NCBI GenBank assembly: GCA_035711845.1 | Contig: DASTBU010000067.1 | Span: 1 to 20,399 of the forward strand | Direction of reading: 5' to 3' | From: DASTBU01 sp035711845 | GTDB lineage: Bacteria; Acidobacteriota; Vicinamibacteria; Vicinamibacterales; 2-12-FULL-66-21 | Length of the DNA: 20,399 bases | Shown here: one piece after another, positions 1 to 7,122 of the stretch | Numbering within the stretch: the stretch's first letter is position 1 | How the letters are laid out: each line of letters starts with the position of its first letter | Notes under the pieces: generated by a model | Told to the model about the DNA's origin: nothing | The model's input: only the letters and a program-made list of their open reading frames with translations | Databases searched by the model: none | Translations under genes and position numbers: made by a program

Positions 1-225
1 GTGCAGGTCGGACTTCGCCAGCACGCGCGGCGCTTCCTGAATCAGGAGCGCCAGCAGGTCGAACGCCTTCGGGGTGAGATGCACCTCCGCGCCGGCGCGC
101 TCGAGGCGGCGCGTATCCGTGTCGAAGGTGAATGATTCGAAGCGCGCGCGCACCGCCTCCCCCGCGTTTTCCCCAGGAAATTCCTCCGAACACTCCCGAC
201 TTGCCGGGGCCCTGGCGCTCACCAT
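1..225 (-). CDS. Winged-helix (OmpR/PhoB or CadC-like) transcriptional regulator, partial
   Basis: Only the first 75 codons are in the window; the gene continues past the left edge. The chosen ATG (223-225) is followed by about 25 poorly conserved residues, then RFESFTFDTDTRRLER and HLTPKAFDLLALLI. This is the start of the winged-helix DNA-binding fold of OmpR/PhoB regulators: a beta-strand, then the 'L-T-x-K/E-x-x-x-L-x-x-L' helix. No receiver domain precedes it, so this is not a standard response regulator. The layout matches CadC-like or acidobacterial proteins in which an N-terminal wHTH is followed by a sensor, TPR or WD40/TolB domain, but that part is not visible. A GTG about 25 codons downstream, behind GGGGGAGG, is an alternative start. 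The gene is divergent from the HELGH protein, with only 9 bp between the proposed starts. Confidence 0.72.
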   Translation of the reverse strand, partial: MVSARAPASRECSEEFPGENAGEAVRARFESFTFDTDTRRLERAGAEVHLTPKAFDLLALLIQEAPRVLAKSDLH

Positions 226-234
226 CTGTGCGTC

Positions 235-915
235 ATGGGTGCGGCAGTCATGCTGATGGTGGCGACGTTGACGACAGGGAGGTTCGATTCTACCAACTAC
301 AGCGACAGCCATGCGAGGGCGCGCATCGAATCACCGCCGAGACGGATCTGGCTGCAGGTAGTTCCGGCGGCGCCCACGAGCCGGGGCGTACTCGAGACGA
401 TGATTGCAGCAACCGCCGCAATTTGGGCGCCGTACGACGTCATCGTCACACCCATCTTCACGTTGTCGAGGCCGGACGATCGCGAGTGTCAATGGATCAC
501 GCTGATTCTCCGACGTCAGCCCGCGAATCGGATCGACGGAAAAGAACCCAGGGGATACCGAGCGCTCGCCTCCCTGGGATTTACGGCGGCGGGTCCCGAC
601 AATGTCATGTATGCCTCGCTCGACACTGCTCGGCACCTGGTCGAGGGTGCCGGACTCGGGAGTCAGCCGGAGGCGGTCCAGGAACGTCTCGCCGCGGAGC
701 TGCTGGGACGCGCCATTTCCCATGAACTGGGACACTATCTTCTGAGATCTGCCAAACACTCGAAGACGGGTCTCATGAAGGCGTCGTTGGGGACGGCAGA
801 CGTGATGTCACGCGACCTCGGACGCTTTCGTCTGCTGCCTGAACAGGCAGCCGCCCTGCCGCTAGCCGAATCGGAGCGGTGCCTGTTTCACGTTCGCGCG
901 CCGAGTTCACGCTAG
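235..915 (+). CDS. Putative zinc metalloprotease-like protein with HELGH motif
   Basis: This 226-residue protein is not assigned to a named family. The supporting motif is SHELGHYLLRSAKHSKTGLM near residues 162-181. HELGH (163-167) is the HExxH zinc-binding, general-base motif. H175 is a candidate third ligand, and GLM at 179-181 resembles a metzincin Met-turn. The spacing from the second to the third His is 8 residues, against 6 in classical HExxHxxGxxH metzincins, so it is either a divergent metzincin-like enzyme or uses another third ligand. No convincing signal peptide follows the first ATG; MLMVATLT is only weakly hydrophobic, and later ATGs at 250 or 256 are possible starts. No Shine-Dalgarno is obvious. 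It is followed by a region of inverted repeats before the cyclase operon. Its substrate and cellular location are unknown. Confidence 0.62.
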   Translation: MGAAVMLMVATLTTGRFDSTNYSDSHARARIESPPRRIWLQVVPAAPTSRGVLETMIAATAAIWAPYDVIVTPIFTLSRPDDRECQWITLILRRQPANRIDGKEPRGYRALASLGFTAAGPDNVMYASLDTARHLVEGAGLGSQPEAVQERLAAELLGRAISHELGHYLLRSAKHSKTGLMKASLGTADVMSRDLGRFRLLPEQAAALPLAESERCLFHVRAPSSR

Positions 916-961
916 TCGGCGAGGAGCTCGTTCGACTTCGGTGAACGCCGGGCGCGGGGCC

Positions 962-997
962 GTCCTGGCGCGGGCTCGATGCAGCCAAGACCAGGAC
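962..997 (+). other. Two-stem inverted repeat downstream of the HELGH gene
   Basis: GTCCTGG (962-968) pairs with CCAGGAC (991-997). Nested inside, GGCT (973-976) pairs with AGCC (983-986) around a 6-base loop, with CGCG and AAGA as a symmetric internal loop. It lies 46 bases after the stop at 915. It may be an RNA 3' structure of that gene or part of the cyclase leader. No T-run follows, so it is not called an intrinsic terminator. Confidence 0.4.
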
Positions 998-1021
998 CGA
1001 TCGCGTATGATCGCGATCGGT
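996..1021 (+). promoter_or_regulatory. Perfect 10-bp palindrome around a TATGAT -10-like box (candidate operator/promoter)
   Basis: ACCGATCGCG (996-1005) and CGCGATCGGT (1012-1021) are perfect inverted repeats. They flank TATGAT (1006-1011), which matches a sigma-70 -10 hexamer at 5 of 6 positions. No good -35 box is seen 16-18 bases upstream. A dimeric repressor or activator bound here would cover the -10 region of the cyclase operon. It could instead be an RNA hairpin. Confidence 0.4.
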
Positions 1022-1049
1022 TCAAGGTTCTCGGCCTTCACTTTCGAGA

Positions 1050-1075
1050 GAGCCTCGCATGCGGGGCTCCTTTTT
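1050..1075 (+). terminator. Intrinsic terminator-like hairpin just before the cyclase start
   Basis: GAGCCTCGC and GCGGGGCTC (1050-1069) can form a GC-rich stem of about 8 bp with one T-G pair and a very short loop, followed by CTTTTT (1070-1075). The T-run ends 7 bases before the GTG at 1083. Either it terminates transcription from the HELGH gene or it acts as an attenuator in the cyclase leader. Confidence 0.5.
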
Positions 1076-1082
1076 CTGACCT

Positions 1083-3143
1083 GTGCGAAAACTGATCGCC
1101 GGTCTCTCGCTGGGCGTCGGCGCTGCCGGCATCATCCTGCTGCTCGCATCCGCGGGCGTGCTCGAAACCGTCGAGCTCGAGACATACGACTGGCGCATGC
1201 GGACGGTTGCGGACGCTCGCGCCCGCCGTGGTCAACCGCTCGGCCGGTCCGACATCGTGCTCGTCGAGATCAACGACGCCTCCATCCGCGAGCTGGCGCC
1301 CATCGTCGGTCGCTGGCCCTGGCCGCGGGCGCTCACGGCGCTGCTCATCGACTACCTGAATCGCGGCAAACCCAGATCGATCGCCGTGGACGTCGGGTTC
1401 TGGGAACCGGAACGCGAGGCGACCTATCCCTTCCTCGGCGAGGACATGACGAGCGCGCGCTCGGATCAGGCCCTCTCCGACGCGGTTCGCCGCGCGGGCA
1501 ACGTGATCCTGCTCGCCGATGCCGTCAACCCCGGCTTCGTGGATCGCGAAATCGAGCCGACGGCGTGGAACGCTCCACCATACAGGCTCGGCCCGGCCAT
1601 CGAGGAACGCCCGGTGATCACGCTGCCGTACGAGTCGCTCGCCTCCGCGGCAGCCGGATTTGGCCACAACTTCCTCGCGCTCGATCCGGACGGTCCCGCG
1701 CGCCGGATGCCGCCCTTTGTCAGGCAGGGGCAGCGGTACATGCCGTCGCTCGGCATGGCTGCCGCGCTCGCTGCCGGCGGTTACGCACCGGGTGACGTCG
1801 TGCTGGAAGGCGAGACCATCCGGGTTCGCGACCGCCGGATACCGCTCGACCGCGTGACACTGGCGGCTGACGACCCCTCGAAGGCGCACGCCCAGTACAC
1901 GATGCTGATCAACTATCGCGCACCGGCGGCGCGCGTCGACGACGTCCGTCCTTATACGGCTTACGAGGTGAGGACGCTGCTCGGTTCGGAGGGGCAGATT
2001 CTCTCGGGGGAAAAGCCGGAAATCGATCCCGCTGCGTTCAAGGACAAGATTGTGTTCGTCGGTCTCACCGCGTCCGGCCTGGTCGATGTGTTCCAGACCC
2101 CGTTCGGCGAAGGCACGATGCCAGGCATTCAGCTGCACGCGACCGTTGCCGAGAGCCTGTTGTCCGACCTCTTCATGCGGCGCGCCCCTGCGTGGTCGGC
2201 GGTCGTCCTGGTCGTGACTGGAGCCGTTCTGGTGGGGCTGATGTCCGCGGCCCTGCCTTTCTCCTGGGCCGCCGGAGGGGCGATTGGCCTGACGGCCGCG
2301 TGGGCCGGCGCGGCGCTCTATGTCTTTGCCGGGGGTCTCTGGGTGGCGATGGCGCAGCCCCTGCTCGCGATGGCGCTGTCCCTGTTCGGCGGGACCGCGT
2401 ACCGGTATTTCGTGGAAGACGCCGAAAAGCGGAAAGTCAGCCGGCTGTTCGGCCGATATGTGTCTCGAGACGTCTACGAGCAGTTGATGTCCAACCCCGG
2501 GCTCGCGGAGCTCGGCGGGAAGCGCCGCGAGATGACCGTTCTGTTCTCGGACATCCGCGGGTTCACCAGCATCACCGAGAAGGGACAGCCGGAAGAGCTC
2601 GTCGGCCAGTTGAACGACTACTTCACCCGCATGGTTGACATCGTGTTCGCGCACGGCGGCACGCTCGACAAGTTCGTCGGCGACATGGTGATGGCCCTGT
2701 TCGGGGCCCCCGTGGACGATCCCGACCATGCCAATCACGCCGTTGCGGCTGCCGTGGACATGGTCGCCGCGCTCGGCCAGCTGAACGCGAAATGGGTCTC
2801 GGAAGGACGCGTGCCGCTCGATATCGGAATCGGCATCAACTCGGGCGAGATGATTGCCGGCAACATCGGTTCGTCCGCGATCATGAGCTACACGGTCATC
2901 GGCGACAACGTGAATCTGGGATCCCGGCTGGAGTCGTTGAACAAGGAATACCGGACTCGCATTATCATTAGTGACGCCACCCGGCTCAGGCTCACGACCC
3001 AGCACGACATCCGTTCGCTCGGGGGCGTCACCGTCAAAGGAAAGACGCGGCCGTCCGAGATCTACGAGGTGTGCGTTCCGTCGCCCCTGCCGGCGGATGC
3101 AGGCGCACCGCTTCCGGCGACCGCCGAGGAAAAGGTCATATGA
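1083..3143 (+). CDS. CHASE2-domain class III adenylate cyclase, membrane sensor
   Basis: Predicted to convert ATP to cAMP in response to an extracytoplasmic cue. The order is a TM helix near residues 5-24, an extracytoplasmic CHASE2 sensor to about 365, three TM helices (about 371-440), a short linker and a cyclase catalytic domain (about 480-665). Metal ligands are D490 (LFSDIRGFT) and D534 (KFVGDMVMALFG). K530 and T604 (SYTVIGD) are the adenine-selecting pair of class IIIb cyclases. N611 and R615 (NVNLGSRLE) are the transition-state residues. All expected catalytic residues are present, so an active adenylate cyclase is likely. The start is GTG, fixed by an in-frame TGA at 1077-1079; there is no Shine-Dalgarno. 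The stop overlaps the next gene's start in ATGA, implying translational coupling. The signal sensed by CHASE2 is unknown. Confidence 0.92.
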   Translation: MRKLIAGLSLGVGAAGIILLLASAGVLETVELETYDWRMRTVADARARRGQPLGRSDIVLVEINDASIRELAPIVGRWPWPRALTALLIDYLNRGKPRSIAVDVGFWEPEREATYPFLGEDMTSARSDQALSDAVRRAGNVILLADAVNPGFVDREIEPTAWNAPPYRLGPAIEERPVITLPYESLASAAAGFGHNFLALDPDGPARRMPPFVRQGQRYMPSLGMAAALAAGGYAPGDVVLEGETIRVRDRRIPLDRVTLAADDPSKAHAQYTMLINYRAPAARVDDVRPYTAYEVRTLLGSEGQILSGEKPEIDPAAFKDKIVFVGLTASGLVDVFQTPFGEGTMPGIQLHATVAESLLSDLFMRRAPAWSAVVLVVTGAVLVGLMSAALPFSWAAGGAIGLTAAWAGAALYVFAGGLWVAMAQPLLAMALSLFGGTAYRYFVEDAEKRKVSRLFGRYVSRDVYEQLMSNPGLAELGGKRREMTVLFSDIRGFTSITEKGQPEELVGQLNDYFTRMVDIVFAHGGTLDKFVGDMVMALFGAPVDDPDHANHAVAAAVDMVAALGQLNAKWVSEGRVPLDIGIGINSGEMIAGNIGSSAIMSYTVIGDNVNLGSRLESLNKEYRTRIIISDATRLRLTTQHDIRSLGGVTVKGKTRPSEIYEVCVPSPLPADAGAPLPATAEEKVI

Positions 3144-4264
3144 GAACAATCGCATTGATGGTTGCGTTGGTTCTGGTTGCGAGCCCTGCGCACGCGCAGT
3201 TCGGGCGCTTGAACGATGCCCTCAACAAGGCGCAGAAGGTGAAGAAGCTGACCGACATCAAGGTGACGGCGGAGCAGGAGCGCCAGATCGGCCAGCAGGT
3301 GAGCGACAAGCTCGTGGAAACCTTTGGCGTCTACCAGGATCCGGGCGTGACGAAATACGTGACGCTCGTCGGCTCGGTGCTCGCGCAGGCGAGCCCCCGG
3401 CCCGACCTGGATTGGCAGTTCGTCGTGCTCGACACCGACGGCGTGAATGCGTTCGCAGCGCCCGGCGGTTTCATTCACGTGACGCGAGGCCTGCTCGGGC
3501 TCATCGAGACCGAGGCGGAGCTCGCAGGGATAATGGGACACGAGATCGTCCACGTGACCGAGAAGCACACCGTGAACGCGATTCAGAAGAGCAACGCCGT
3601 CGGTTTCGCCTCCGACGAGGTTAGCGAGTCCGGTGGGATGACGCAGGGCCTCGTGACGAAGGTCGCGCAGGCGGCCTATACCTCGATTCTGGACAACAAG
3701 TTCAGCCGCAGCGACGAGAGCGAGTCGGACGCCAGGGGCATCGAGATTGCCAACAAGGTCGGGTACAACCCCGCCGGGTTGAGCGATGTCCTGACCAAGC
3801 TCGCGGCCCGCAACGCCGACATGCAGGAGCCCAACGGGCTGTTTGCTTCGCACCCCGTCATCAAGGACCGTATCGCGAAGATCGAGAAGACGATCAAGGA
3901 CAGGAAACTGACGGCGACCGCCACGGTGGCCGCGCGATACACGGAGAACGTCGAGCTCGAGGCCAAGCCGATCGCTGCGCTTGCGCTCGTCCCTGAGGGG
4001 AGCCGCGGTCTTGCCGGTGGAGAAGAAAAGAAGGACGGCGAGACCGCCAAGAAAGACGAGGGCGCAGGCAAGTCGTCGGGAGGCGGGATGCTGAGCAGGC
4101 TGACCGGCGGCGGCAAGCAGGCACAGCAGACGCAGACTGTCGCCTCGGCAGGTGCGCGAGGCGGCGTTCCGGACCGCGACGCGGTTGGCGGCCCGAACAA
4201 GAATCGGGTCAGGATCACCATCGGAGCGGCCGAGATCGCCGAGTTCAAGAAGGGCATCGCCTAG
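3140..4264 (+). CDS. Exported M48-family zinc metalloprotease
   Basis: This 374-residue protein starts at an ATG overlapping the cyclase stop, with AAAGG 4 bases upstream. Residues 1-19 form a signal peptide ending ASPAHA before Q20, so it is exported, presumably to the periplasm. The M48 (Ste24/BepA/LoiP-like) core includes NAFAAPGGFIHVTRGLL, the zinc motif HEIVH (134-138) with general base E135, and the third ligand E193 in SRSDESESDARG. DPGVTKYVTLVG and FASHPVIKDRI are also typical of the family. After about residue 285 there is a Lys/Glu/Gly-rich low-complexity stretch and a short tail. Periplasmic M48 enzymes usually act in outer-membrane protein quality control. Its place between a cAMP-making enzyme and a cAMP-binding channel suggests an envelope-stress role, which is inference. 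Confidence 0.9.
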   Translation: MRTIALMVALVLVASPAHAQFGRLNDALNKAQKVKKLTDIKVTAEQERQIGQQVSDKLVETFGVYQDPGVTKYVTLVGSVLAQASPRPDLDWQFVVLDTDGVNAFAAPGGFIHVTRGLLGLIETEAELAGIMGHEIVHVTEKHTVNAIQKSNAVGFASDEVSESGGMTQGLVTKVAQAAYTSILDNKFSRSDESESDARGIEIANKVGYNPAGLSDVLTKLAARNADMQEPNGLFASHPVIKDRIAKIEKTIKDRKLTATATVAARYTENVELEAKPIAALALVPEGSRGLAGGEEKKDGETAKKDEGAGKSSGGGMLSRLTGGGKQAQQTQTVASAGARGGVPDRDAVGGPNKNRVRITIGAAEIAEFKKGIA

Positions 4265-4288
4265 ACTCAGTACGCCAGCCTGGGGTCC

Positions 4289-5749
4289 ATGGCGCACTAC
4301 CCAGACCACCTGATGATCGGCGTGGCGGCACTGGCCGCCACGCTCTTCATCTACAACTTCACCGTCAACCGGCTCGTCAAGCACAAGCTCCGGCTCTCGC
4401 TTCTCTTCCTCGCCGCGTACATCCTCGTCAACATCGTCGTTCCGCTGAACGCCGGGTTCGCAGCCACACCGGATCTGCCCGAGGGGTTCGATCAGCAACT
4501 GCGGTCCCTCGAGCAGCTTGCGCTCGCGGCCGCCCTCATCAACCTCTTCGTCGTCAGCCTGATCAACCCGCTTCGGGCCGACCGCGTTCCGGACGCCTTC
4601 CCGTCGATTCTCCAGGACGCGATGGTGATCGGCACGCTCGTGCTCGTGGCCACCTTCGTGTTCGAGGACAAACTCCTCACGACCTCCGCGGTGAGCGCGG
4701 TTGTCGTCGGCTTCGCGCTCCAGGACACCTTGGGCAATGCCTTTGCGGGGCTCGCGATCCAGAGCGAGAAGCCGTTCAGGGTCGGGCACTGGATCAAGGT
4801 GGGCGACTTCGAGGGGCGCGTCAGCGAGGTCACCTGGCGCGCGACGAAGCTGCGCACCAAGTCCGGCAACTTCATCGTCCTGCCGAACAACCAGGTGTCG
4901 CAGCAGGCCATCACGAACTTCTCGGAACCGGCGGTCCCCACGCGGCTCGAGCTCGACGTCGGCGCGAGCTACATGAGCACACCCGCCGCCGTGAAGGCCG
5001 CGCTCATGGAGGCCTTTGCGCAGGTGCCGCGTGTGCTGAAAGCGCCGGCGCCAGATGCGCTCGTGTGGGACTACGCCGAGTCGGCCGTGACGTATCGGGC
5101 CCGCTTCTGGATAGACGACTTCGAGTGGGACGACGAGGCGCGCGACGAGGTGCGGTCGGCTATCTACTATGCGTTCAGCCGGCACGGGATCGAGATCCCG
5201 TACCACATCGAGGTCGGCTACGCACGGGAATGGCCGGAGCCCGATGCCGCCACGAAGCAGAGGCAGCGAGAGGAGATCGTCGGCCGCGTCGACCTCTTCT
5301 CGCGCCTGTCCGACGCGCAGCGCAGCGAGATCGCCGCCGCGACCGAGATACGCACGTTCGGAAACGGCGAAGCGATCGTCCGCCAGAACGCGCCGGGCCA
5401 GTCCATGTTCATCGTCTGTCGGGGGACCGTGGCCGTAGTGCTCGAGCCCGGCCATCGCGAGGTGGCGGCGATCGAGCAGGGCGGCTACTTCGGCGAGATG
5501 TCGCTGCTCAGCGGCGAGCCGCGATCGGCGACCGTGCTGGCCCGAGGGGATGCGTCAGTGCTCGAGCTCGACGCCAGCCTGTTCAGAAAACTCGGGGCCG
5601 CCGATCCGCAGGTGATCGAGAGCATCGGCCTCGCCGCCGTCGCCCGCCGCCTCGAGCTGGATCACATCCGCGAGTCCGCCACCAGCACCGCCACCGCAGA
5701 GCTACCGGCGACGTTTTTGTCGAGGATGCGGAAGTTCCTGCACCTCTGA
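4289..5749 (+). CDS. MscS-family channel fused to a cyclic-nucleotide-binding domain (bCNG-type)
   Basis: This 486-residue inner-membrane channel has TM segments near residues 8-27, 38-54, 76-93, 108-126 and a pore helix about 132-156. The MscS beta-domain signature runs GFALQDTLGNAFAGLAI, then RVGHWIKVGDFEGRVSEV, then VLPNNQVSQQAITNFS. A C-terminal CNBD (about 333-455) contains a complete phosphate-binding cassette, GGYFGEMSLLSGEPRSATV (398-416), with E403 for the ribose 2'-OH and R412 for the cyclic phosphate. Binding of cAMP or cGMP is therefore expected. This architecture is that of bacterial cyclic-nucleotide-gated channels in the MscS superfamily. It lies 24 bases after the M48 stop in the cyclase operon, so the cyclase is an obvious source of its ligand. 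Whether it responds to tension, nucleotide or both cannot be told from sequence. Confidence 0.93.
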   Translation: MAHYPDHLMIGVAALAATLFIYNFTVNRLVKHKLRLSLLFLAAYILVNIVVPLNAGFAATPDLPEGFDQQLRSLEQLALAAALINLFVVSLINPLRADRVPDAFPSILQDAMVIGTLVLVATFVFEDKLLTTSAVSAVVVGFALQDTLGNAFAGLAIQSEKPFRVGHWIKVGDFEGRVSEVTWRATKLRTKSGNFIVLPNNQVSQQAITNFSEPAVPTRLELDVGASYMSTPAAVKAALMEAFAQVPRVLKAPAPDALVWDYAESAVTYRARFWIDDFEWDDEARDEVRSAIYYAFSRHGIEIPYHIEVGYAREWPEPDAATKQRQREEIVGRVDLFSRLSDAQRSEIAAATEIRTFGNGEAIVRQNAPGQSMFIVCRGTVAVVLEPGHREVAAIEQGGYFGEMSLLSGEPRSATVLARGDASVLELDASLFRKLGAADPQVIESIGLAAVARRLELDHIRESATSTATAELPATFLSRMRKFLHL

Positions 5750-5752
5750 GTT

Positions 5753-5785
5753 GTTCCGTTCCGTGGTCCGTCGTCCGTGGTCCGG
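5753..5785. repeat. Degenerate 7-bp tandem array between convergent genes
   Basis: Units TGGTCCG, TCGTCCG, TGGTCCG (5764-5784), preceded by degenerate GTTCCGTTCCG, fill most of the 43-base gap between the channel stop and the stop of the converging gene. No hairpin or T-run is seen. Confidence 0.6.
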
Positions 5786-5792
5786 CGCGACG

Positions 5793-6503
5793 CTATCTTC
5801 GAGACCGTTCTACGCGGTAGCCGCGATCGTACCCCTCCCTGAACCCCTGCCTGTACAGATCGCGATACTGATCTTTCGGGCCGTACTCGCGCCTGTAGTC
5901 GTGATCCGCCGAGCGATACCATTTGTGTCGCGCCGGATCGTACGAGTCGCGGTCGCGCGCGTCTTCGAGGCCCTTCTCGTATCCGTCCTGCACGCCGTTG
6001 GCGTGCGCCGGGCTGTAGCCGTAACGATCGCCCGGGTAAGGAGAGCCGCCAGGGTATCGATAGTCCCCGGGCGCCCTGTTGGGATAGGTCCGATAGGGTG
6101 CGGGCGTTCGCCGCGGAACGGCGCGGCCGCTGCGATATCCGTAGGTCGGCGCGTAGCGGCGATAGGCCTCGGCGTAGCCCGCTTCGAATCCCGAACGGAA
6201 CATCTGCCGGTACCCCTCGCGATTCCCCATGCTTCGGCGATAGCCCTTGTCGCCATCGCGCCAGGCGCCCTCGTCGCGGAACTCGAAGTTGTCGCGCTTG
6301 CGGCCGTCCTTTTCGCCTTCCTTCAGTCCTTCCCTGTAGCCGTTGTCGTACGCGATGCGCCTGGCCTCGTAATACGGCTGGCGTGCCTCGTCCCGATAGG
6401 ACGGGCGGCTCAAGTCGGGCCAGCCGCCGAGCTGAGCGCGCGCCGGCGCTGCCGACGCGAGCACCATCACACCGAGAGCTGGCACGAGCAGAAAGCGTTT
6501 CAT
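5793..6503 (-). CDS. Exported Tyr/Gly/Arg-rich protein with duplicated 63-residue module
   Basis: This 236-residue protein begins with a signal peptide (MKRFLLVPALGVMVLASAAP, then ARAQ; cleavage near residue 23). The mature part is rich in Tyr, Gly, Arg and Asp, with GYREG and GFEAGY type repeats. Residues 54-116 and 169-231 align without gaps over 63 positions with 23 identities. A Pro/Tyr-rich linker (about 117-168) separates them. Spacing such as NGxxxGxxxG is compatible with amphipathic helices carrying regular glycines. No catalytic motif or named family is recognised. A strong Shine-Dalgarno (GGAGGG) lies 6 bases before the ATG, partly within a hairpin. The role is unknown; an envelope or extracellular structural role is possible. 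It is convergent with the channel gene. Confidence 0.8.
   Translation of the reverse strand: MKRFLLVPALGVMVLASAAPARAQLGGWPDLSRPSYRDEARQPYYEARRIAYDNGYREGLKEGEKDGRKRDNFEFRDEGAWRDGDKGYRRSMGNREGYRQMFRSGFEAGYAEAYRRYAPTYGYRSGRAVPRRTPAPYRTYPNRAPGDYRYPGGSPYPGDRYGYSPAHANGVQDGYEKGLEDARDRDSYDPARHKWYRSADHDYRREYGPKDQYRDLYRQGFREGYDRGYRVERSRR
5811..6344 (-). repeat. Two diverged copies of a 63-codon module within one gene
   Basis: Module A is 6156-6344 and module B is 5811-5999. The proteins share 23 of 63 residues with no gap. Shared anchors include the starting NG, R-x-RD, DxxYRR, YRxxxRxGFxxGY and the final YR. The copies are 156 bp apart. The divergence indicates an old duplication. Confidence 0.7.
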
Positions 6504-6509
6504 GGGTAT

Positions 6510-6536
6510 CCCTCCGAAGCAGCGACGCTGCTGCGG
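6510..6536 (-). promoter_or_regulatory. Hairpin touching the Shine-Dalgarno of the exported repeat protein
   Basis: On the minus strand a stem with one mismatch and loop GTC (6514-6536: CCG, C, AGCAGC / GCTGCT, T, CGG) runs directly into the GGAGGG ribosome-binding site (6510-6515). The first GG of that site lies inside the stem. Such a structure could lower initiation or act as a thermosensor; this is inference. Confidence 0.35.
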
Positions 6537-6624
6537 AAGACGGCAAGAACCGGGCCGGCTGAATTGCTCGAGATTTCAGGCGTTTTGGCGGGCCTGCCGC
6601 GGGCGGGTCGCGCGAATGGGACAG

Positions 6625-7122
6625 TTACTGCGACCAGACGAGGACACGTTCCCCGTCCTCCGACGTATGGTCCACGATGAGCGTCGGACCGTAACGCTCC
6701 AGATCCTCGACGGACAGCTTGAGGTCGTCGAGATCCATCCGGCGTCCGTTGAAGTCGATCCGCGCGCCGCCCGTCTTCAAGCGAAGCAGCCAGAACGGCA
6801 CCGTGACGCGCACGACGCGGCCATCGTCGGGATCGAACGCGAGGACGTAAAGCTTGTCCGGTCGGCGATCCTGCGCCGGCCTGTCGGGGTTCGTCCGCTC
6901 GAGCCGTCCGCGGCTGTCGAGCTCGATGAGCGGCTTCTGATCTGCGAACTTCTCCTTGATCTCCTCGAATTCGCGGCTGGCCGTCGCGGGGGAGGCGTCG
7001 TGCATCTCGAAGTTCTGCGTCGCGAAGTACACACCGACAGCCGCCACGGCGACGAGGGTCAGGATGCCGAGCAGGACGATGCCCAGGACGACCCAGACCC
7101 AGGTTTTGACTTTACCGGCCAT
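6625..7122 (-). CDS. Single-pass membrane protein of unknown function
   Basis: This 165-residue protein has one strong TM segment (about 8-34, WVWVVLGIVLLGILTLVAVA) after a short basic MAGKVK leader. A soluble C-terminal domain follows, with KLYVLAFDPDDGRVVRVTVP and GARIDFNGRRMDLDDLKLSV. No catalytic motif or known family is recognised. The hydrophobic segment after few basic residues allows either an N-in membrane anchor or an uncleaved signal. Its ATG lies inside the 3' end of the TPR gene: the shared 11 bases are ATGGCCGGTAA, and GAGGG lies upstream. The two are therefore translationally coupled and probably work together. A 121-base gap separates it from the downstream exported repeat protein. 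Confidence 0.75.
   Translation of the reverse strand: MAGKVKTWVWVVLGIVLLGILTLVAVAAVGVYFATQNFEMHDASPATASREFEEIKEKFADQKPLIELDSRGRLERTNPDRPAQDRRPDKLYVLAFDPDDGRVVRVTVPFWLLRLKTGGARIDFNGRRMDLDDLKLSVEDLERYGPTLIVDHTSEDGERVLVWSQ

Noticed and set aside
1038..5455. Very long open frames (over 700 codons) on the minus strand opposite the cyclase operon
   Set aside because: They encode Arg/Gly/His-rich sequence with no domains and lie opposite well-supported genes; long antisense frames are expected in GC-rich DNA.
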